From the NCBI RefSeq assembly GCF_963576615.1, contig NC_088711.1:7434869-7498868 (forward strand): DNA of 64,000 nt, in the 5' to 3' direction. A program made the position numbers and the translations under genes. Source of the stretch: Watersipora subatra. Its lineage: Eukaryota; Bryozoa; Gymnolaemata; Cheilostomatida; Watersiporidae. Positions 26,301-36,595 of the stretch are shown piece by piece; the first letter of the stretch is position 1; the number at the start of each line of letters is the position of its first letter. The notes beneath the pieces are model-generated. The model saw only the letters and a list, made by a program, of their open reading frames with translations. It searched no databases and was not told where the DNA came from.

Positions 26301-29300
26301 TGGAAAGACATCGTTGTTGATGCTATATGATAGGAAAATGTCATGCCAAGAGACCGGAAGAAACTTCGTATTCCCCTTTAAAATGCGAAAAAACTGTAAG
26401 GTAGGGTTGTCGTAACTCGGGCTCCACTGTAAATGGAACTGCACTCATTCTCCTAAATTTGACATTGTCTAAGATGAGGCTCTAGCTTGCTGCTAAATAT
26501 ATATATATACCAGCCGAATGGAAATGGAATAATTACCTAATGAATTTGAGTAACTTACCTGGAAAGCTAGATCTTTACTAAGACCTTTACTGAAACAATA
26601 CCCGCGTTTTGGGCCAGCTTTACAATTGTTATTCGTAACGGTCAACAGTGCTGGTGCAACCAAGCAAGCGCTTCAAGAGCGAGTATCTTAACCGATGTAA
26701 TGACTATTTGACCTGTGAATCCATTGTATTCTGCGCAGCTTAATGGTTAAGTTTGTTATTTCCAACTCTGGAGGTCCTGAGATCAAATCCACTGCTGTGC
26801 GGATTTTTCATTGTTAGATTTTAATTGCTATATCTGGACACAAGGTTTGACAAACAGGCGAAAAGACAAACACTGAGATTTATATATATATACTAGCTGT
26901 GCTACCCGGCGTTGCCCAGGTAATAAATAAGTCTTTGGTCAGAAAATTAATTTGTATTTAACATATAACAACATTTGCCATTCTAACTTTCTAACTTCAT
27001 ATCATGAGGAAAAGGTCTTGTGCAGGTCAAATAAATTACAAAAAATAAAACAACTATAAAAAGGTTTAGATATAAATGTGAAATAATTAGCGAGTAATAG
27101 CTAAATTAAGTCGGTTTTACTACGATTACAATAAAGGATGATTTGGTAATGATACAATTATTACGAACTGGAAAAACAAAATAAAAATCCTGAATATGTT
27201 AAATTAATAATAACAATTCTTGTATAACATCCATGTACAAATTTAGCTATCGGCCTACGGCCAGCCATTTTACCGAAAAATGCCGATATTGCTTCATGAT
27301 ATGTAAACAATATTTTTTCTATTTCAAACTCTATCTAAAACAGTCTTGTTACATATTTTATTTCTCCAATATGTTAAAAAACACTGCCATGCAATAAATT
27401 CACTGTATCTATACTTTGTGTGTTGATAAAGCGATGTGAAGCTACGATCACTATGAAGCTAAAACGATCCTCTACAACGTTACAAAACTATTACTTTCAC
27501 CACCATCAGAGTGAGTGCTGCTATTTTACTTATTTGTGTAATCACGAAATCTGAATCAGCTATAATGCCATCAACATAAGTAATTATCTGTTTTCTAACT
27601 TGGGAGGTACTTACATAAAACTTACACAAAAAAGTTACACAAAAACTGTGAAATTGAAGTTCTTCCATAAAAGTGTGTGTGTATGAAAAAGATTACTGTT
27701 CCACCAGAAGATTGATATACATCAAAACTTTGAATACGACGATACTATTATCTCTCGATACTGGTACAAATGTAAAAATGTGATATCGTACTTTGTCTGA
27801 CCGAAAGGTGAGAGAATGTCGAGGCTCTTCTCACGAATACAGTTTACTTGTCCGCGCCGGAAGAATATAGTAATTGAACCTTACGAAAAATATTTCTTAA
27901 CAAGGGCGTCACAACGCGTGGCCGCATCTGTAAAAAATCAGCTTGCGCTAAAGCTATATCTATAGCCGGAATGGGTACAAATCCTTATACGACATACTTT
28001 GAGAGATAGATATATAAATATGAGAAAATAATTTTTTATAAATATGAAATTATCCCTCACCCCTGTTGACCCCCGTGGGGTAATAATCACTGTGTTTCCA
28101 TGCTTAGTATGGGTTAGGAGTTGCTCGCTGCCGACAAATTCGTACCTTGCCGTTTCAATAACTCGGAGTTGCAATACGATGTATCCCTCAAAGCAAAACT
28201 GGTTAAGGTAGACTTACTTTTTCACAACCAATGCTGTCACACAAATCTAGCGAAGCATAATGGTGCAGAATGCGTGCAGATTTTACTGTTCCTGTAATTC
28301 GGATTGGAAGCAACTCCGAATCCAATCGCAGCATGGAAACTGGAGCACCAAAGACCTGGGAGTTTGGGCACTCCCCTCAAGATCTTACCCATTCACAATA
28401 GCACATTTTCTTGCAACTCACTTGAGTTGATTGTTGCTAGTATTTGGGGCCACATTTGATGTATAGGTGTTTTTGTTCTTTCATTACTTTGTAAAATAAG
28501 ATTTTTTTACTGTAAATAATTTTGTTATGATTAAAACAGCATAAGGAGTTTTCACTCTCTGAGACAGAGAGAAAAGGTGGATATCCTGACTCGCTTGCAC
28601 ATCTGTCGATACCTATTGAAGCGAAAGCACCTGTTAACTTTATGTTGAAGTTCAGACACGCTGTTTTGGAAGTCGATCCAGTCCTGGGAGCAGACGGCGT
28701 AACTCAGTGGAATGTAACGGAGGAAGACTGTGAGACCGGTGTTCAGAGCACCCAGAAATTTGACTCAGTCATAGTTTGCAATGGGTAAACTTTTCTTCTG
28801 CTTGCTAGACTTTTCATTTTTATCCTCTGTTTGCTCTTCCATTCACTCATCTTTTAATATTTACACTCCTTTTAGTTCCCCCTGTCTATTCCTATTTCTA
28901 TTCTGTACATTCATTATATATTCCTTCATTCAATCCTACTTGTCTCTAGTTTTCCCTTTTCGCATTAAATTGGACCATCTGATATTAAAGTATAGAAATA
29001 TATCTGAAATATTCACTAGTAAATTTCTGTGTTTGGAAAAAATTATTATCCTTATGTTGAATAAGATGTGATATTACAGATGGGAGCGGTGCTAAATATA
29101 TTAAGTATTACAAGATATTGTCAGGTGAGTTATTTCGACTGAATTGTGCAACACATTGTTTAGCTATTCTATCTGTATTGCATATATTTCACCATTCCAT
29201 GAAAAAGCTGAAGGTGATATTATATCTATACCAGCTGTGCTACCCGGCATTGCCCGGGTAATAAAAACTTCTTTGGACAGAAAATTGATTACTATTTAAC

Positions 29301-32300
29301 ATATAACAATATTTGCCATTCTAACTTTCCAACTACATATCATGAGAGAAGATTTTTGGCTAGTTAAAATACATTTAAATTAAAAAGAAAATAAAAACAA
29401 CTAAAGGTTTTCAAACTTTGTCAAACAACTGTAGCGTTCAAACTTCATATCATTAGGAAAAGTTTTGGGTCAGGACAACTTAATTAACAGCATTCCGAAG
29501 TTTCAAGTCTGTTGAATTACTAGTTCATGAGATATCTTCAAAATACTGAGGGTATATCAAACAGGCTGAGAGATAAAAAAGGCTGCTGACAGGAAATTAG
29601 TTTCCAATAGCACACTGGCTGAATTTCTCGGTAATAAAGGTGCAGCAATAGACTCAGATAGAGGTTCAAGTAGGTGTTTCTACTCCCTCACACTAGCTCA
29701 TAACCTGTTGTTATTGCAAACAAAAAGTCAATTCATTAATAAATGAATTAAAAAAGAAAGTTATTAGAGTTCATCCAATTTGAAGGCAGCACACAACGAG
29801 GCCTAGATTTCTGTGGGAGTATGCAACCATAGCTGTATTGAAAAAGGTATAGTCACATCGATGGTACAACGAAACTTACCTTCTTTTATTTACTTGCATG
29901 TACACGTATGTATTCTGCACTACAACAATATCGATAAGTATACTTGGGGCCGAGGTTCAGGGCTTGGCTCATAGTTGTGATTCATTGTGCACAAAGGTTG
30001 AAAAGGACTTGGAATCTGCCAATGATAATATAAGGTGATCTATGAGGTTCTTCTGTTAGCTCTAAAGCTAAGCTTGAACTTTTAAAAAGGCCATAGGTAT
30101 ATCCATTTTAAACAAATCTAAGACGCCGTTACACCGATCAATGAGCTCAAACTAAATCTCAAATTTACAGCATGAAGTTGGCTCTTCTCAGAGTTCATGG
30201 TGCTAGAAACCTTAGCGACGTGTAAACAATCAAATAGTAGAGTTATGTTCTACGATATATCATTTCTAGGTCTCTCTGTAGGCATTACACAGAGCCCCTA
30301 GTGCCTGACATCAAGGGAAGGACCTCATTCACCGGAGAAATCATGCATTCACACTACTATCGCTCCCCTATCAAGTATAAGGGTAAGGTAGTCTTGGTGT
30401 TCGGATCAGGCCCTTCGGGCAAAGAAATAACTGCAGAATTGCTTCCTCATGCTTCAAAGGTACAAAGTCTTAAAATTTTAATCTTACATGTATTTCTTAA
30501 ACATTTTTATTAATAGTTGTATGAATGTATATTCTAAGAGGAATACGTAATGTTAGTTATAAGACAATTAGTTTTTGCCTATTATAGATCTGGTCGGTGA
30601 ATACAGGATATTGTGGTATATTGTACCTGTTATGCCTTATATTGTACCTGATATACCCTGGATTAAACAAAGTGTTTGTAAAGTGCATGTGTTGAAGTTG
30701 AATGAGACGAGCAAGTAAACTGCTGCATACTGACTCGAATCTACAACTGAATTGTACAGGTCTACCTCAGCCATAATAGGATAGGCACTCAGTTCACACC
30801 AACACACCGACAAGTGCTGGAGGTGGCTGGTGTTGATAGCATCACTGGAGATGACATTCATTTGATAGATGGGAGCATTGTGCACGCTGATATGATAATC
30901 TTGACCACAGGCTATAGGTATTCTATTTACTTTTTGTTCTGAATTGCTTCTCTACTAGCTCATATTTGCATTCTGACAAAGTAGGCATTTCATAATTTTT
31001 AAAGACTTGGTACCATCATTGGTAAGTACTAGTATTTATTTTTTTAAATCCGTTTATCGTTTTTTGATGCATCAAATCAGCTCTTGCTTTTGCTATATGT
31101 TGACATCGTCGTTATTAACTTCAATGACAATTGTTCATTTGTTTAATGCAGTAATCTTCGACGTTACAATTTACACTTGCTTGTAACATACTAGTGACAA
31201 CTCTAGCAGGTGAGGTAAAATGATCGTCTATCCAACATTTATCCTATGATTCTCTATTCTCACAAGCCTGTAGTGAGTTTTTTCTCACTTTAGGTACGCT
31301 TTTCCATTTCTGTCAGCGAAATGCAGACCAGTTATTGAAGACGAACATGTATCTCATATATATCAGATGTTGAGAGACATTAAACATCCTAGTCTCTACT
31401 ACATCGGCCTCAACAAGGCCCTTGTTCCCTTCCCTCAATTTGCCTGTCAAGCAGATTACATTGTTGGCTGTATTACCGGGCGTATTGCACAAGAAACCCA
31501 AGAAGTGAGTGGAGATCGCTGCTTGCAACTACTACTAGTACTAACCAGCTTTGTGTGAACTAGACAAGGCTTTTGCCTGTACAATTACATTCTCATCTGC
31601 ATACTGTGAAACCATTGCCTGAAAAATTGCCTTCTGATGAAAACAGTAAAACTACGTACAGTATAACCTTGGCATGCGGAGTTGATCCATTTTTATATCT
31701 GTTATAGTTTAAAGGTTGACTTGCAATAAAATTCACATTACAGTTATTTGGTATCAAAAGATTCGCCATGTCTTACTCTGTTGTGTTGTAGGTGCCAAAT
31801 ATGTGGGAATGTGATTAAAAGCTCTTAAAAGCTAAAAAACGAAAAGCCGCCGTAGATTGGAATCTCTTGATTTCGATGAAGTATCCGCGGAGTTTGGTTA
31901 TTGTCTTGTCACGTGATGTTCTCGCGTGAATTGAAAGGCCAATAAAAAGCTCAATATAAAACTTATCGTAGCAATAGTTTATGACAAACACTTCGGGTTT
32001 TACCTAAGACCCCGTATCAAATATAGATGCTCGCTACTTTACAGTTTCAGCTTGGCCATTCCATCCGACAATTCAACATACGTGTACATGTCCGAGTTGC
32101 GATCATAAAAAATGTCAAACTCTGAAGAGTTAAGACCCTGGCGTTTCGAGTCTGACGCTCTATCTGAAGAAGATCCTCAACAGAATCAAACCTCCCAGCA
32201 AGTAAGCACCGCCACTCGCCAGCTCTTATGTGCCAAGCTAGCTAGTAGTAATAGTTTTAGCTAGAGAGTGATAGAACGAATATTACTATATATATATGAT

Positions 32301-35300
32301 TTTTATGATGATAATTATCGCTTCATATTGCGAAAAAATAATTACAGATTTTTCTCGAATGACAACATTAACAATTTTAATATTTAAATCTAGTGCTGCA
32401 CTGATATACTGTTGGATAACATCAACCTGATGTATTATTATGGTTGCATAGACATATCTGTTCATTTCTTTAGGAGCTAATACCACTGGCTACAGAGTGG
32501 TGTGTCTGCAAGCGCTGTCAAGACATGCCATCTCTTCCTGAATGTTTGTGCTGCCATGATGCTGAGTTTGCGCATCGTCTCCATGACTGCGGGGAGCATG
32601 AATGCCTGTGTATGCATCCTGATGTGGACGAACTTGTGGCGCCTGCACCCCTTGAGTTGCGGTGGAATAATTACTTGCGATATCATAGTGAGTTGGATTT
32701 TCATTTAATGCCAACAACATCAAAGCTATGCTAATGTGTCAAGCATTATCTACAATTCTTGTGTTACACATTTAATGCATCGGTTGAACACACATATTCT
32801 GAACTCGTGGAACACAAGGAGAATTGTTATATTTGGCTTGTACACTTACTACAGCAGAGAGTGTATTAGTTTTATGATTTTATTATATAAAGATCGAGAT
32901 TATTTTGATGATCAGCAATTATTGTTTTTCAATAATTGTTTTGGTAGATAATCTATTCCCATTTGGAGAGCCATCGCCAAATGCTTGGAAAAGGTTGTGT
33001 GCATACCGCAATCTTGTGTTTTGGTTTATGCCGCAAATCTTGTTTGCAAGTCTGCAAACTCTTCTTCATGATCCGTTGGTGGAAAAAGAGCCCGAATCTT
33101 AGACACCAGGCAGGTAGAGGCCGTCGCTCACCACGACGAATTTGCGGCATAAGCCAAAACACAAGCTTGCGGTATGCGCACAACCTTTGTAACAACATCC
33201 GTTGTAATGGACCTCACTCTCAGGCCGTGGAAATTAGATCGGACTGGCATCGCTTGAAGCCTTCCAGCTCCATGGCGTTAGAGCTGGTGGTCTCCGTTGA
33301 CTGCAAAGTAAAAAAAGTTACGACCAAAAATCACTTTCACATTATTTGAATGAATTATTTAGCTAAATCAGCAACTTCATGTTTATGTATTGATAACTAC
33401 TAAAAAATTTGGGTTTTTGTCAGGCTGTGAAGTCAAAACTGTCAAAGTTTTACCTTGACAAGATGGCTGCTGACTATTAAGCCGCAGCTCTGATCCATCA
33501 TAGTGTAGGCCCCGTATAGTGCGCAATGCCCCGGACTATCGCATCTACCGTCACCTGCCAAATCAAGCTCCCAATCGATTGCTGCCATCAATCCCTCGTT
33601 ATGCAGGGTGTACTGCTCAGCAATACACTGTAAAATATTGTAAAACTTCATTATACAAGATTAATTCGTATCATTATCATTAGTCTAAGAATGTAGAATC
33701 CTCTTCCCCCTTTTTTTGTTATATTATGATGAAGAATCAGAATTTTAAATTATAATATATTTCGCTTGAAGGATGACATATTTTCATTTCAAGAAAAAAA
33801 TTGTTTCTAAATGCCGTTATTCAATTAGTGTGCCTAGCTTTTACTCACATTTTCCAAGTTTATGGGTAAATATTAACACTCACACCATGTAAGTATTCTC
33901 TTTGTTGGTAGAGGCAAACGCTGTGGCTTGGTATCGCGATGTTCATGACAGAAAACGGAGGTTCTGCGTAAGGCATCCGCCAGAAAAGAGTGATGCAGCT
34001 GCCAGCAGGGGGTTGATGACGTGAGCTCTGTTCACCCTGGCAGTTGTTTCCCAAGTGTACAATTGGTGACAGGAGGCACATGTAACCTTGAACTCTACCC
34101 ATCCGCCTTCTCGCACCATCGTGAATGAGCAGGGGAGGGCGCAGGCGTGACAGTGAAATAGTCGCTGGAGTGCTGTCACACTATTATTTTTTCCTCTTTG
34201 AAGGAGGATTCGGGTCTGAAATCACAACACAATAGTTGACTTGCAATAAGATTTGTACAACATCATTTCCTGTTATTATATCATATTTGCTTGATCAGAA
34301 AAAGAATAAATATATAGCCATGCAATCATGACACAGATTTTACAAAACCTTATCAGAATTCATGATATTGTAAACATAAAAATGTGAGTAATAACTCTAT
34401 GGATATTCTTTATATTTTGTCAAGTTTGGTTAAGTTCAGCTCTATCTTACATGTAATTGGAGAGTGTTTGACGCTGGCCAACATAGCGCTCAAACTCTTT
34501 CCAGTCTTCAGTGGTTGGCACAAACTCTTCATCATCTAATACTAATAATAATCATCTAATAATACTAATATGCTATTAACGATGATACCAGAAAATGACA
34601 ATAACTATTTTATATAACATATCTATAAGTGAGTGGGGTTAAGAAATTTGGCGAAATTAATCGTGAAACGTATAACATTATTTTATCAATTATAGATTAA
34701 TATATTACGTTTTACATATAGATATGCAGTATGAGTTAGTTTTGTTATTATAATAAGAATAATACACGTAATTAAAAAGATAAAATACTAATAATATCAT
34801 ATTACAATTAAATGACATTAATATTGTTATATTAAATATAGATTAATACAGTAGTATTAGGAGAATACTAGAAAATAACCCGAGTTACTACTACTAATAC
34901 AAGTAGTTCATAAAATAAATTACTCACGTGCTTTGGTGACATGTGGAGTATGCAAACAGGTTAGAAAACATGTCGTCTTTGAAATGGCGAAAACAAAGGT
35001 AAGAGTAAGCAGGTGAATAAATAAAGTTTGTCACATCCAGCTTCACCCAGTTGCTCCACGCCCGGTGATGGTCTGGTCTTTTCTCTGCTCTTGGCCAAGA
35101 AAAAAGGTGCTTCTCAGCTTGCCAGCTGCACAAACACGATGTGGTGCGTTAGACATGACGAATTGAAATTAACAAATTTAATACGAGAAAGCATATCTGT
35201 TATTTGCGATAGATCAAACTTGAACTGAAACTAAAATTATCTGATCATGTGACTTACAATTCCCGCCATATGGCGCGAACAATTTCTACAGCATTTTTCG

Positions 35301-36549
35301 ACCATCATAGCGGACCAAAAGGCTCATCATGTTTGTCAGAGGATGATAAGCAATCGTTCAAGCTAAGTTTAAAAAATTAAACATATTTTTATGCTAGGTT
35401 TTGAGATATCACTGCTCAAAGTTGCAGCATTACGATGCCGATAAAATAGACGCGTAAGAACAATAGACATGGTTTTTATTGCAAGCGTGAAGTATATTTG
35501 TGAAAATAGTTCGACGAATAAGGATGCATGAAAGTGTAAACATAAACTATCTCGCACACATACGTCACATTTTAGCTGTTTTGGAAAACGAATCCAAACT
35601 AGGGCAGTCTCATGTGGCTGCGATTTTCTGTTCGTTTTTGAGCTTTTAATCACATTCCCACATATTTGGCACCTACAACACAACAGAGTAAGACATGGCG
35701 AATCTTTTGATACCAAATAACTGTAATGTGAATTTTATTGCAAGTCAACCTTTAAACAAATAGTTTTATATGATTATGTTGTATTTTGTTTAATTTGTTC
35801 AATAGCCAAAAAATATATACTCCAATTAGTTACATAACATCAAAATTGGATTGGAAGTGTGAACTCTGTGATGTAAAGGTGGCAGTAATAAAACTAAACA
35901 CCCTAACATACTGTTAACTACAACTAGATATAATCTAAATTAACTTGATTTATACGTTTTGTTATTTTGACATCTAAATCAGCGTTTTTACTTTTATTTA
36001 CTATTTGTAATCCTTCTAAATATTACTTCGGGTGCCACTACAAATAGTTGCTCATAATTTACATTGTATGTCATGCAACCAGTAATTTAAGTTTTGAGTG
36101 TGATCGCTTTACATAGCCAAGGTTCTAGAAGATACTTTTCATGCGTACAACTGTGCTTTTGTTGAAATTGTCTTCTCTTTAAATTTTATATTTGTGAAAG
36201 GTATGTTTAGGACCATCTTTTATTTCACATATAAGACTGGTGGTAATTCTCACTGTTACTTATTACGCAGAATATGGAGAGAAGTTACCAGGAGAAGCGA
36301 GACCGGACTGTAAAGGAGCGTGGCCGGCTCAAATTATTTCATGACATGAGGGCAGAGCAATGGCCATATAATGATCAGCTAGCGATTGCTAGTGGAATGC
36401 AAACTTTGCCTAATTGGATGAAAGAGCTGGACAAGCGTGTTTTACACCAGAGAAAAAGTAATTTACGCGGATATAAGAATGCTGTATATCGGTTAAGTGA
36501 AGACCAAAAAATCATAACCTTAAATACTGCAACAAATCTGCAGAGCTAG
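17395..36549 (+). CDS. Flavin-containing monooxygenase A (7 exons, 424 aa)
   Basis: Exons: 17395-17567, 22668-22809, 28651-28784, 30282-30459, 30760-30917, 31294-31504, 36271-36549. The phases agree and no stop interrupts. FMOs use FAD, NADPH and O2 to oxygenate nucleophilic N or S. Visible motifs are the FAD site VIGAGAAG (residues 6-13), [18 protein letters not shown] (59-66), the FMO signature [11 protein letters not shown] (166-176), the NADPH site GSGPSG (191-196) and TTGYRYAFPFL (258-268). There is no C-terminal membrane anchor, as in many invertebrate FMOs, so it is probably soluble. The start is the Met before KRVVVIGAG; an upstream in-frame extension looks like 5' UTR. The exon 3 acceptor is an unusual AAG. 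Where FMO-B has LD after the NADPH glycine motif, this copy has KE (197-198). Substrate unknown. Confidence 0.92.
17853..19870 (+). mobile_element. 2,018-bp TTAA transposon in FMO-A intron 1
   Basis: The ends AGATGTAGTTGCATCAAAA and TTTTGACGCAACTACATCT are inverted repeats flanked by TTAA (17849-17852 and 19871-19874). The duplicated intron copy at 21592-21630 has the uninterrupted GCATGGGTTAAGGTCATCG, the empty site. TTAA targets suit Kolobok or piggyBac families. Inside, a palindromic GTGACGTCAC lies near 18017, and a B-box-like GAGTTCAAATCC at about 19158-19169 marks a possible SINE scrap. Confidence 0.85.
18243..18905 (+). pseudogene. P2X7 ballast-like gene remnant inside the TTAA element
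   Basis: A first exon starts MASSSSDRYSELSEQ, is broken by stops, and resumes MAKADRGQQRFAAEEDRME before a GTAAAT donor. A second segment after an acceptor near 18820 reads KKLCQCGNCHKGESET, similar to the CXCXXC start of the P2X7 cytoplasmic cysteine-rich domain. It is badly decayed. The assignment leans on the better-preserved relative at 32112-32697. Confidence 0.35.
20345..20650 (+). mobile_element. LINE 3'-end fragment
   Basis: The frame FWNQLPKTIKSIEVASFK, then RELRLHLLTGE and a stop, is the usual C-terminus of Jockey/CR1-type pol proteins. About 130 bp of 3' region follow, ending in TGATGAAAATAAA. It interrupts one copy of the duplicated intron sequence. Confidence 0.75.
21066..21132 (+). 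pseudogene. Dead extra copy of FMO exon 2
   Basis: ACTAATTTACCAAAGGAAGT and GATAAGATCTATGA match exon 2 of FMO-A. The splice acceptor CACAG has become CACAT, a TAA interrupts the frame where the gene has TCG, and homology stops after KIYE. It lies about 1.6 kb upstream of the true exon 2 and cannot be spliced in. Confidence 0.85.
23280..23922. mobile_element. 643-bp MITE with CCCTACAGGA ends
   Basis: CCCTACAGGAGGAAACTAT and its imperfect complement (ATAATTTCATCCTGTAGGG) bound the element, with TATA on both sides (TA or TATA duplication). It is in FMO-A intron 2; the same intron in FMO-B lacks it. Confidence 0.75.
23938..24780. mobile_element. Probable MITE with CTCTAATTGAA ends
   Basis: ACCTCTAATTGAATGCCACC at the left and GGCGCTCAATTAGACATGTTA at the right form an imperfect inverted repeat. 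The left motif recurs at 24034. An internal inverted pair GAGCAAAACTTTTACGC and GCGTAAAAGTATTGCTC lies near 24376-24436. Boundaries are approximate. Confidence 0.5.
24795..25660 (+). repeat. Dispersed repeat family R3, two partial copies
   Basis: Segments at 24795-25118 and 25440-25660 match pieces of the elements at 50707 and 53124 in unit B, sharing GTATTAAAAATTAGTAGC-type, TTAACCTTAGTAACTGTAG-type and ACCATGGCTAA-type motifs. An R1 copy (25119-25330) sits between them. A matching right end (GTCGTAACTCGGGCTCCACTG) is at about 26411-26431. Confidence 0.5.
25119..25330 (+). repeat. R1 repeat copy, degenerate head
   Basis: CTAGGTGAATGCCCGGCG, then CTGGGTAATAAAA and TTTGGACAG, follow the R1 pattern at 29232. 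Here the stem of the head hairpin is damaged. Confidence 0.6.
26055..26225 (+). mobile_element. tRNA-derived SINE
   Basis: A box TAGCTGAGTGGTTAAGCGCG (26062-26081) and B box GAGTTCAAATCC (26113-26124) are at tRNA-like spacing. The tail AGCTGGACATACCGAA and GAGATTTATATAAATATA is shared with the SINEs at 6668 and 26728. Confidence 0.8.
26728..26892 (+). mobile_element. tRNA-derived SINE followed by R1
   Basis: An A-box-like CAGCTTAATGGTTAAG and a B box GAGATCAAATCC precede the same tail (CTGGACACAAGG..., GAGATTTATATATATA). The TA tail runs straight into R1 at 26893, suggesting the two may travel or insert together. Confidence 0.7.
26893..27100 (+). repeat. R1 repeat copy
   Basis: It starts CTAGCTGTGCTACCCGGC, then GTTGCCCAGGTAATAAA, CTTTGGTCAG and CATATCATGAGG. 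Right boundary approximate. Confidence 0.65.
27100..28430. other. Intron 2 sequence without recognised features
   Basis: No coding segment or terminal repeat pair is recognised. Homology to FMO-B intron 2 resumes near 28380, so most of 23.1-28.38 kb is unit-A-specific insertion. Confidence 0.5.
29232..29480 (+). repeat. R1 repeat copy in FMO-A intron 3
   Basis: It starts CAGCTGTGCTACCCGGCATT, then GCCCGGGTAATAAAA and TTTGGACAG. The hairpin stem ACCCGG/CCGGGT is intact. Intron 3 of FMO-B (638 bp) lacks it. Confidence 0.7.
32112..32697 (+). pseudogene. P2X7 ballast-like gene, first half
   Basis: Exon 1 (32112-32201, donor GTAAGC) encodes MSNSEELRPWRFESDALSEE and ten more residues. Exon 2 (32474-32697, donor GTGAGT) reads ATEWCVCKRCQDMPSLPECL, CCHDAEFAHRL and the histidine/cysteine-rich stretch HECLCMHPDVDEL, then LELRWNNYLRYH. 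This matches the start of the zinc-binding cytoplasmic domain of P2X7 (WCxCxxCxxMP...CLCC). No channel domain is present. Stand-alone relatives occur in invertebrates. The expected second half is not next but lies inverted at 33040-33196, so the gene is rearranged. Confidence 0.65.
33040..33196 (-). pseudogene. P2X7 ballast-like gene, second half, inverted
   Basis: On the minus strand, RLCAYRKLVFWLMPQIRRGE, then RRPLPAW, and in another frame VSKIRALFPPTDHEEEF resemble the AYR-F-W...RR-LPSC-V--IR--FP half of the same domain. It directly follows transposase-like sequence on this strand. Part of it (33130-33196) is copied in reverse at 32975-33055, where the + strand reads RLCAYRNLVFWFMPQI, so the pair forms an inverted repeat. 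Confidence 0.6.
33200..35156 (-). pseudogene. THAP-domain Kolobok-like transposase, broken
   Basis: Minus-strand exons in order: 35156-34928 begins MSNAPHRVCAAG and, after a frameshift, HHRAWSNWVKLD and YLCFRHFKDDMF, a THAP finger; donor GTGAGT. About 34216-33876 encodes CHACALPCSF, then CASCHQLYTWET and NPLLAAASLFSGG, a zinc-ribbon and conserved transposase segment, with a frameshift after LRFLS. 33627-33454 encodes LAGDGRCDSPGHCALYGAYT, a likely acidic catalytic block, between good splice sites. About 33290-33205 gives NAMELEGFKR and, after stops, LRVRSITTD. Frameshifts and stops rule out a working enzyme. The C-terminal third is missing or replaced by the P2X7-like fragment. Confidence 0.7.
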
Positions 36550-36589
36550 ATTTTATCTTGCAAATTTCAGTCTGTCAAAATACTGCAAA

Positions 36590-36595
36590 AATAAA
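36590..36595 (+). promoter_or_regulatory. Polyadenylation signal AATAAA of FMO-A
   Basis: AATAAA lies 41 nt after the stop codon. In FMO-B the aligned sequence is AAGCTAAAG (about 56631-56639), so the signal is lost there and B must use another. Confidence 0.5.

Larger units (their letters stand above)
31713..35751 (-). mobile_element. 4,039-bp Kolobok-type TTAA transposon in FMO-A intron 6
   Basis: The first and last 112 bp (31713-31824 and 35640-35751) are exact inverted repeats starting AGGTTGACTTGC. TTAA lies on both sides (31709-31712, 35752-35755). FMO-B intron 6 keeps the empty site ATAATTTAAACAAATAG at about 55696-55712. A THAP domain plus transposase core and TTAA targets fit the Kolobok superfamily. 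Identical ends say the insertion is recent, yet the genes inside are broken, so it was probably moved by an enzyme made elsewhere. Palindromic TCACGTGA near 31910 and ATG codons inside suggest promoter sequence in the end region. Confidence 0.9.

Noticed and set aside
28540-28650. Extended exon 3 of FMO (upstream open sequence ending LMLK)
   Set aside because: Family alignment expects KYIK to be followed directly by FRHAV, and exon 2 ends in phase 0, so the acceptor is at 28650/28651.
31294-31558. Exon 6 as the last FMO exon (stop at 31556-31558)
   Set aside because: A good GTGAGT donor at 31505 joins in phase to an exon at 36271 with typical FMO C-terminal sequence; the same holds in FMO-B. 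A retained-intron form remains possible.
33860-34102. Alternative minus-strand ORF of 80 codons as a separate gene
   Set aside because: It is a different frame of the transposase exon; the family-like residues switch between frames because of a frameshift.
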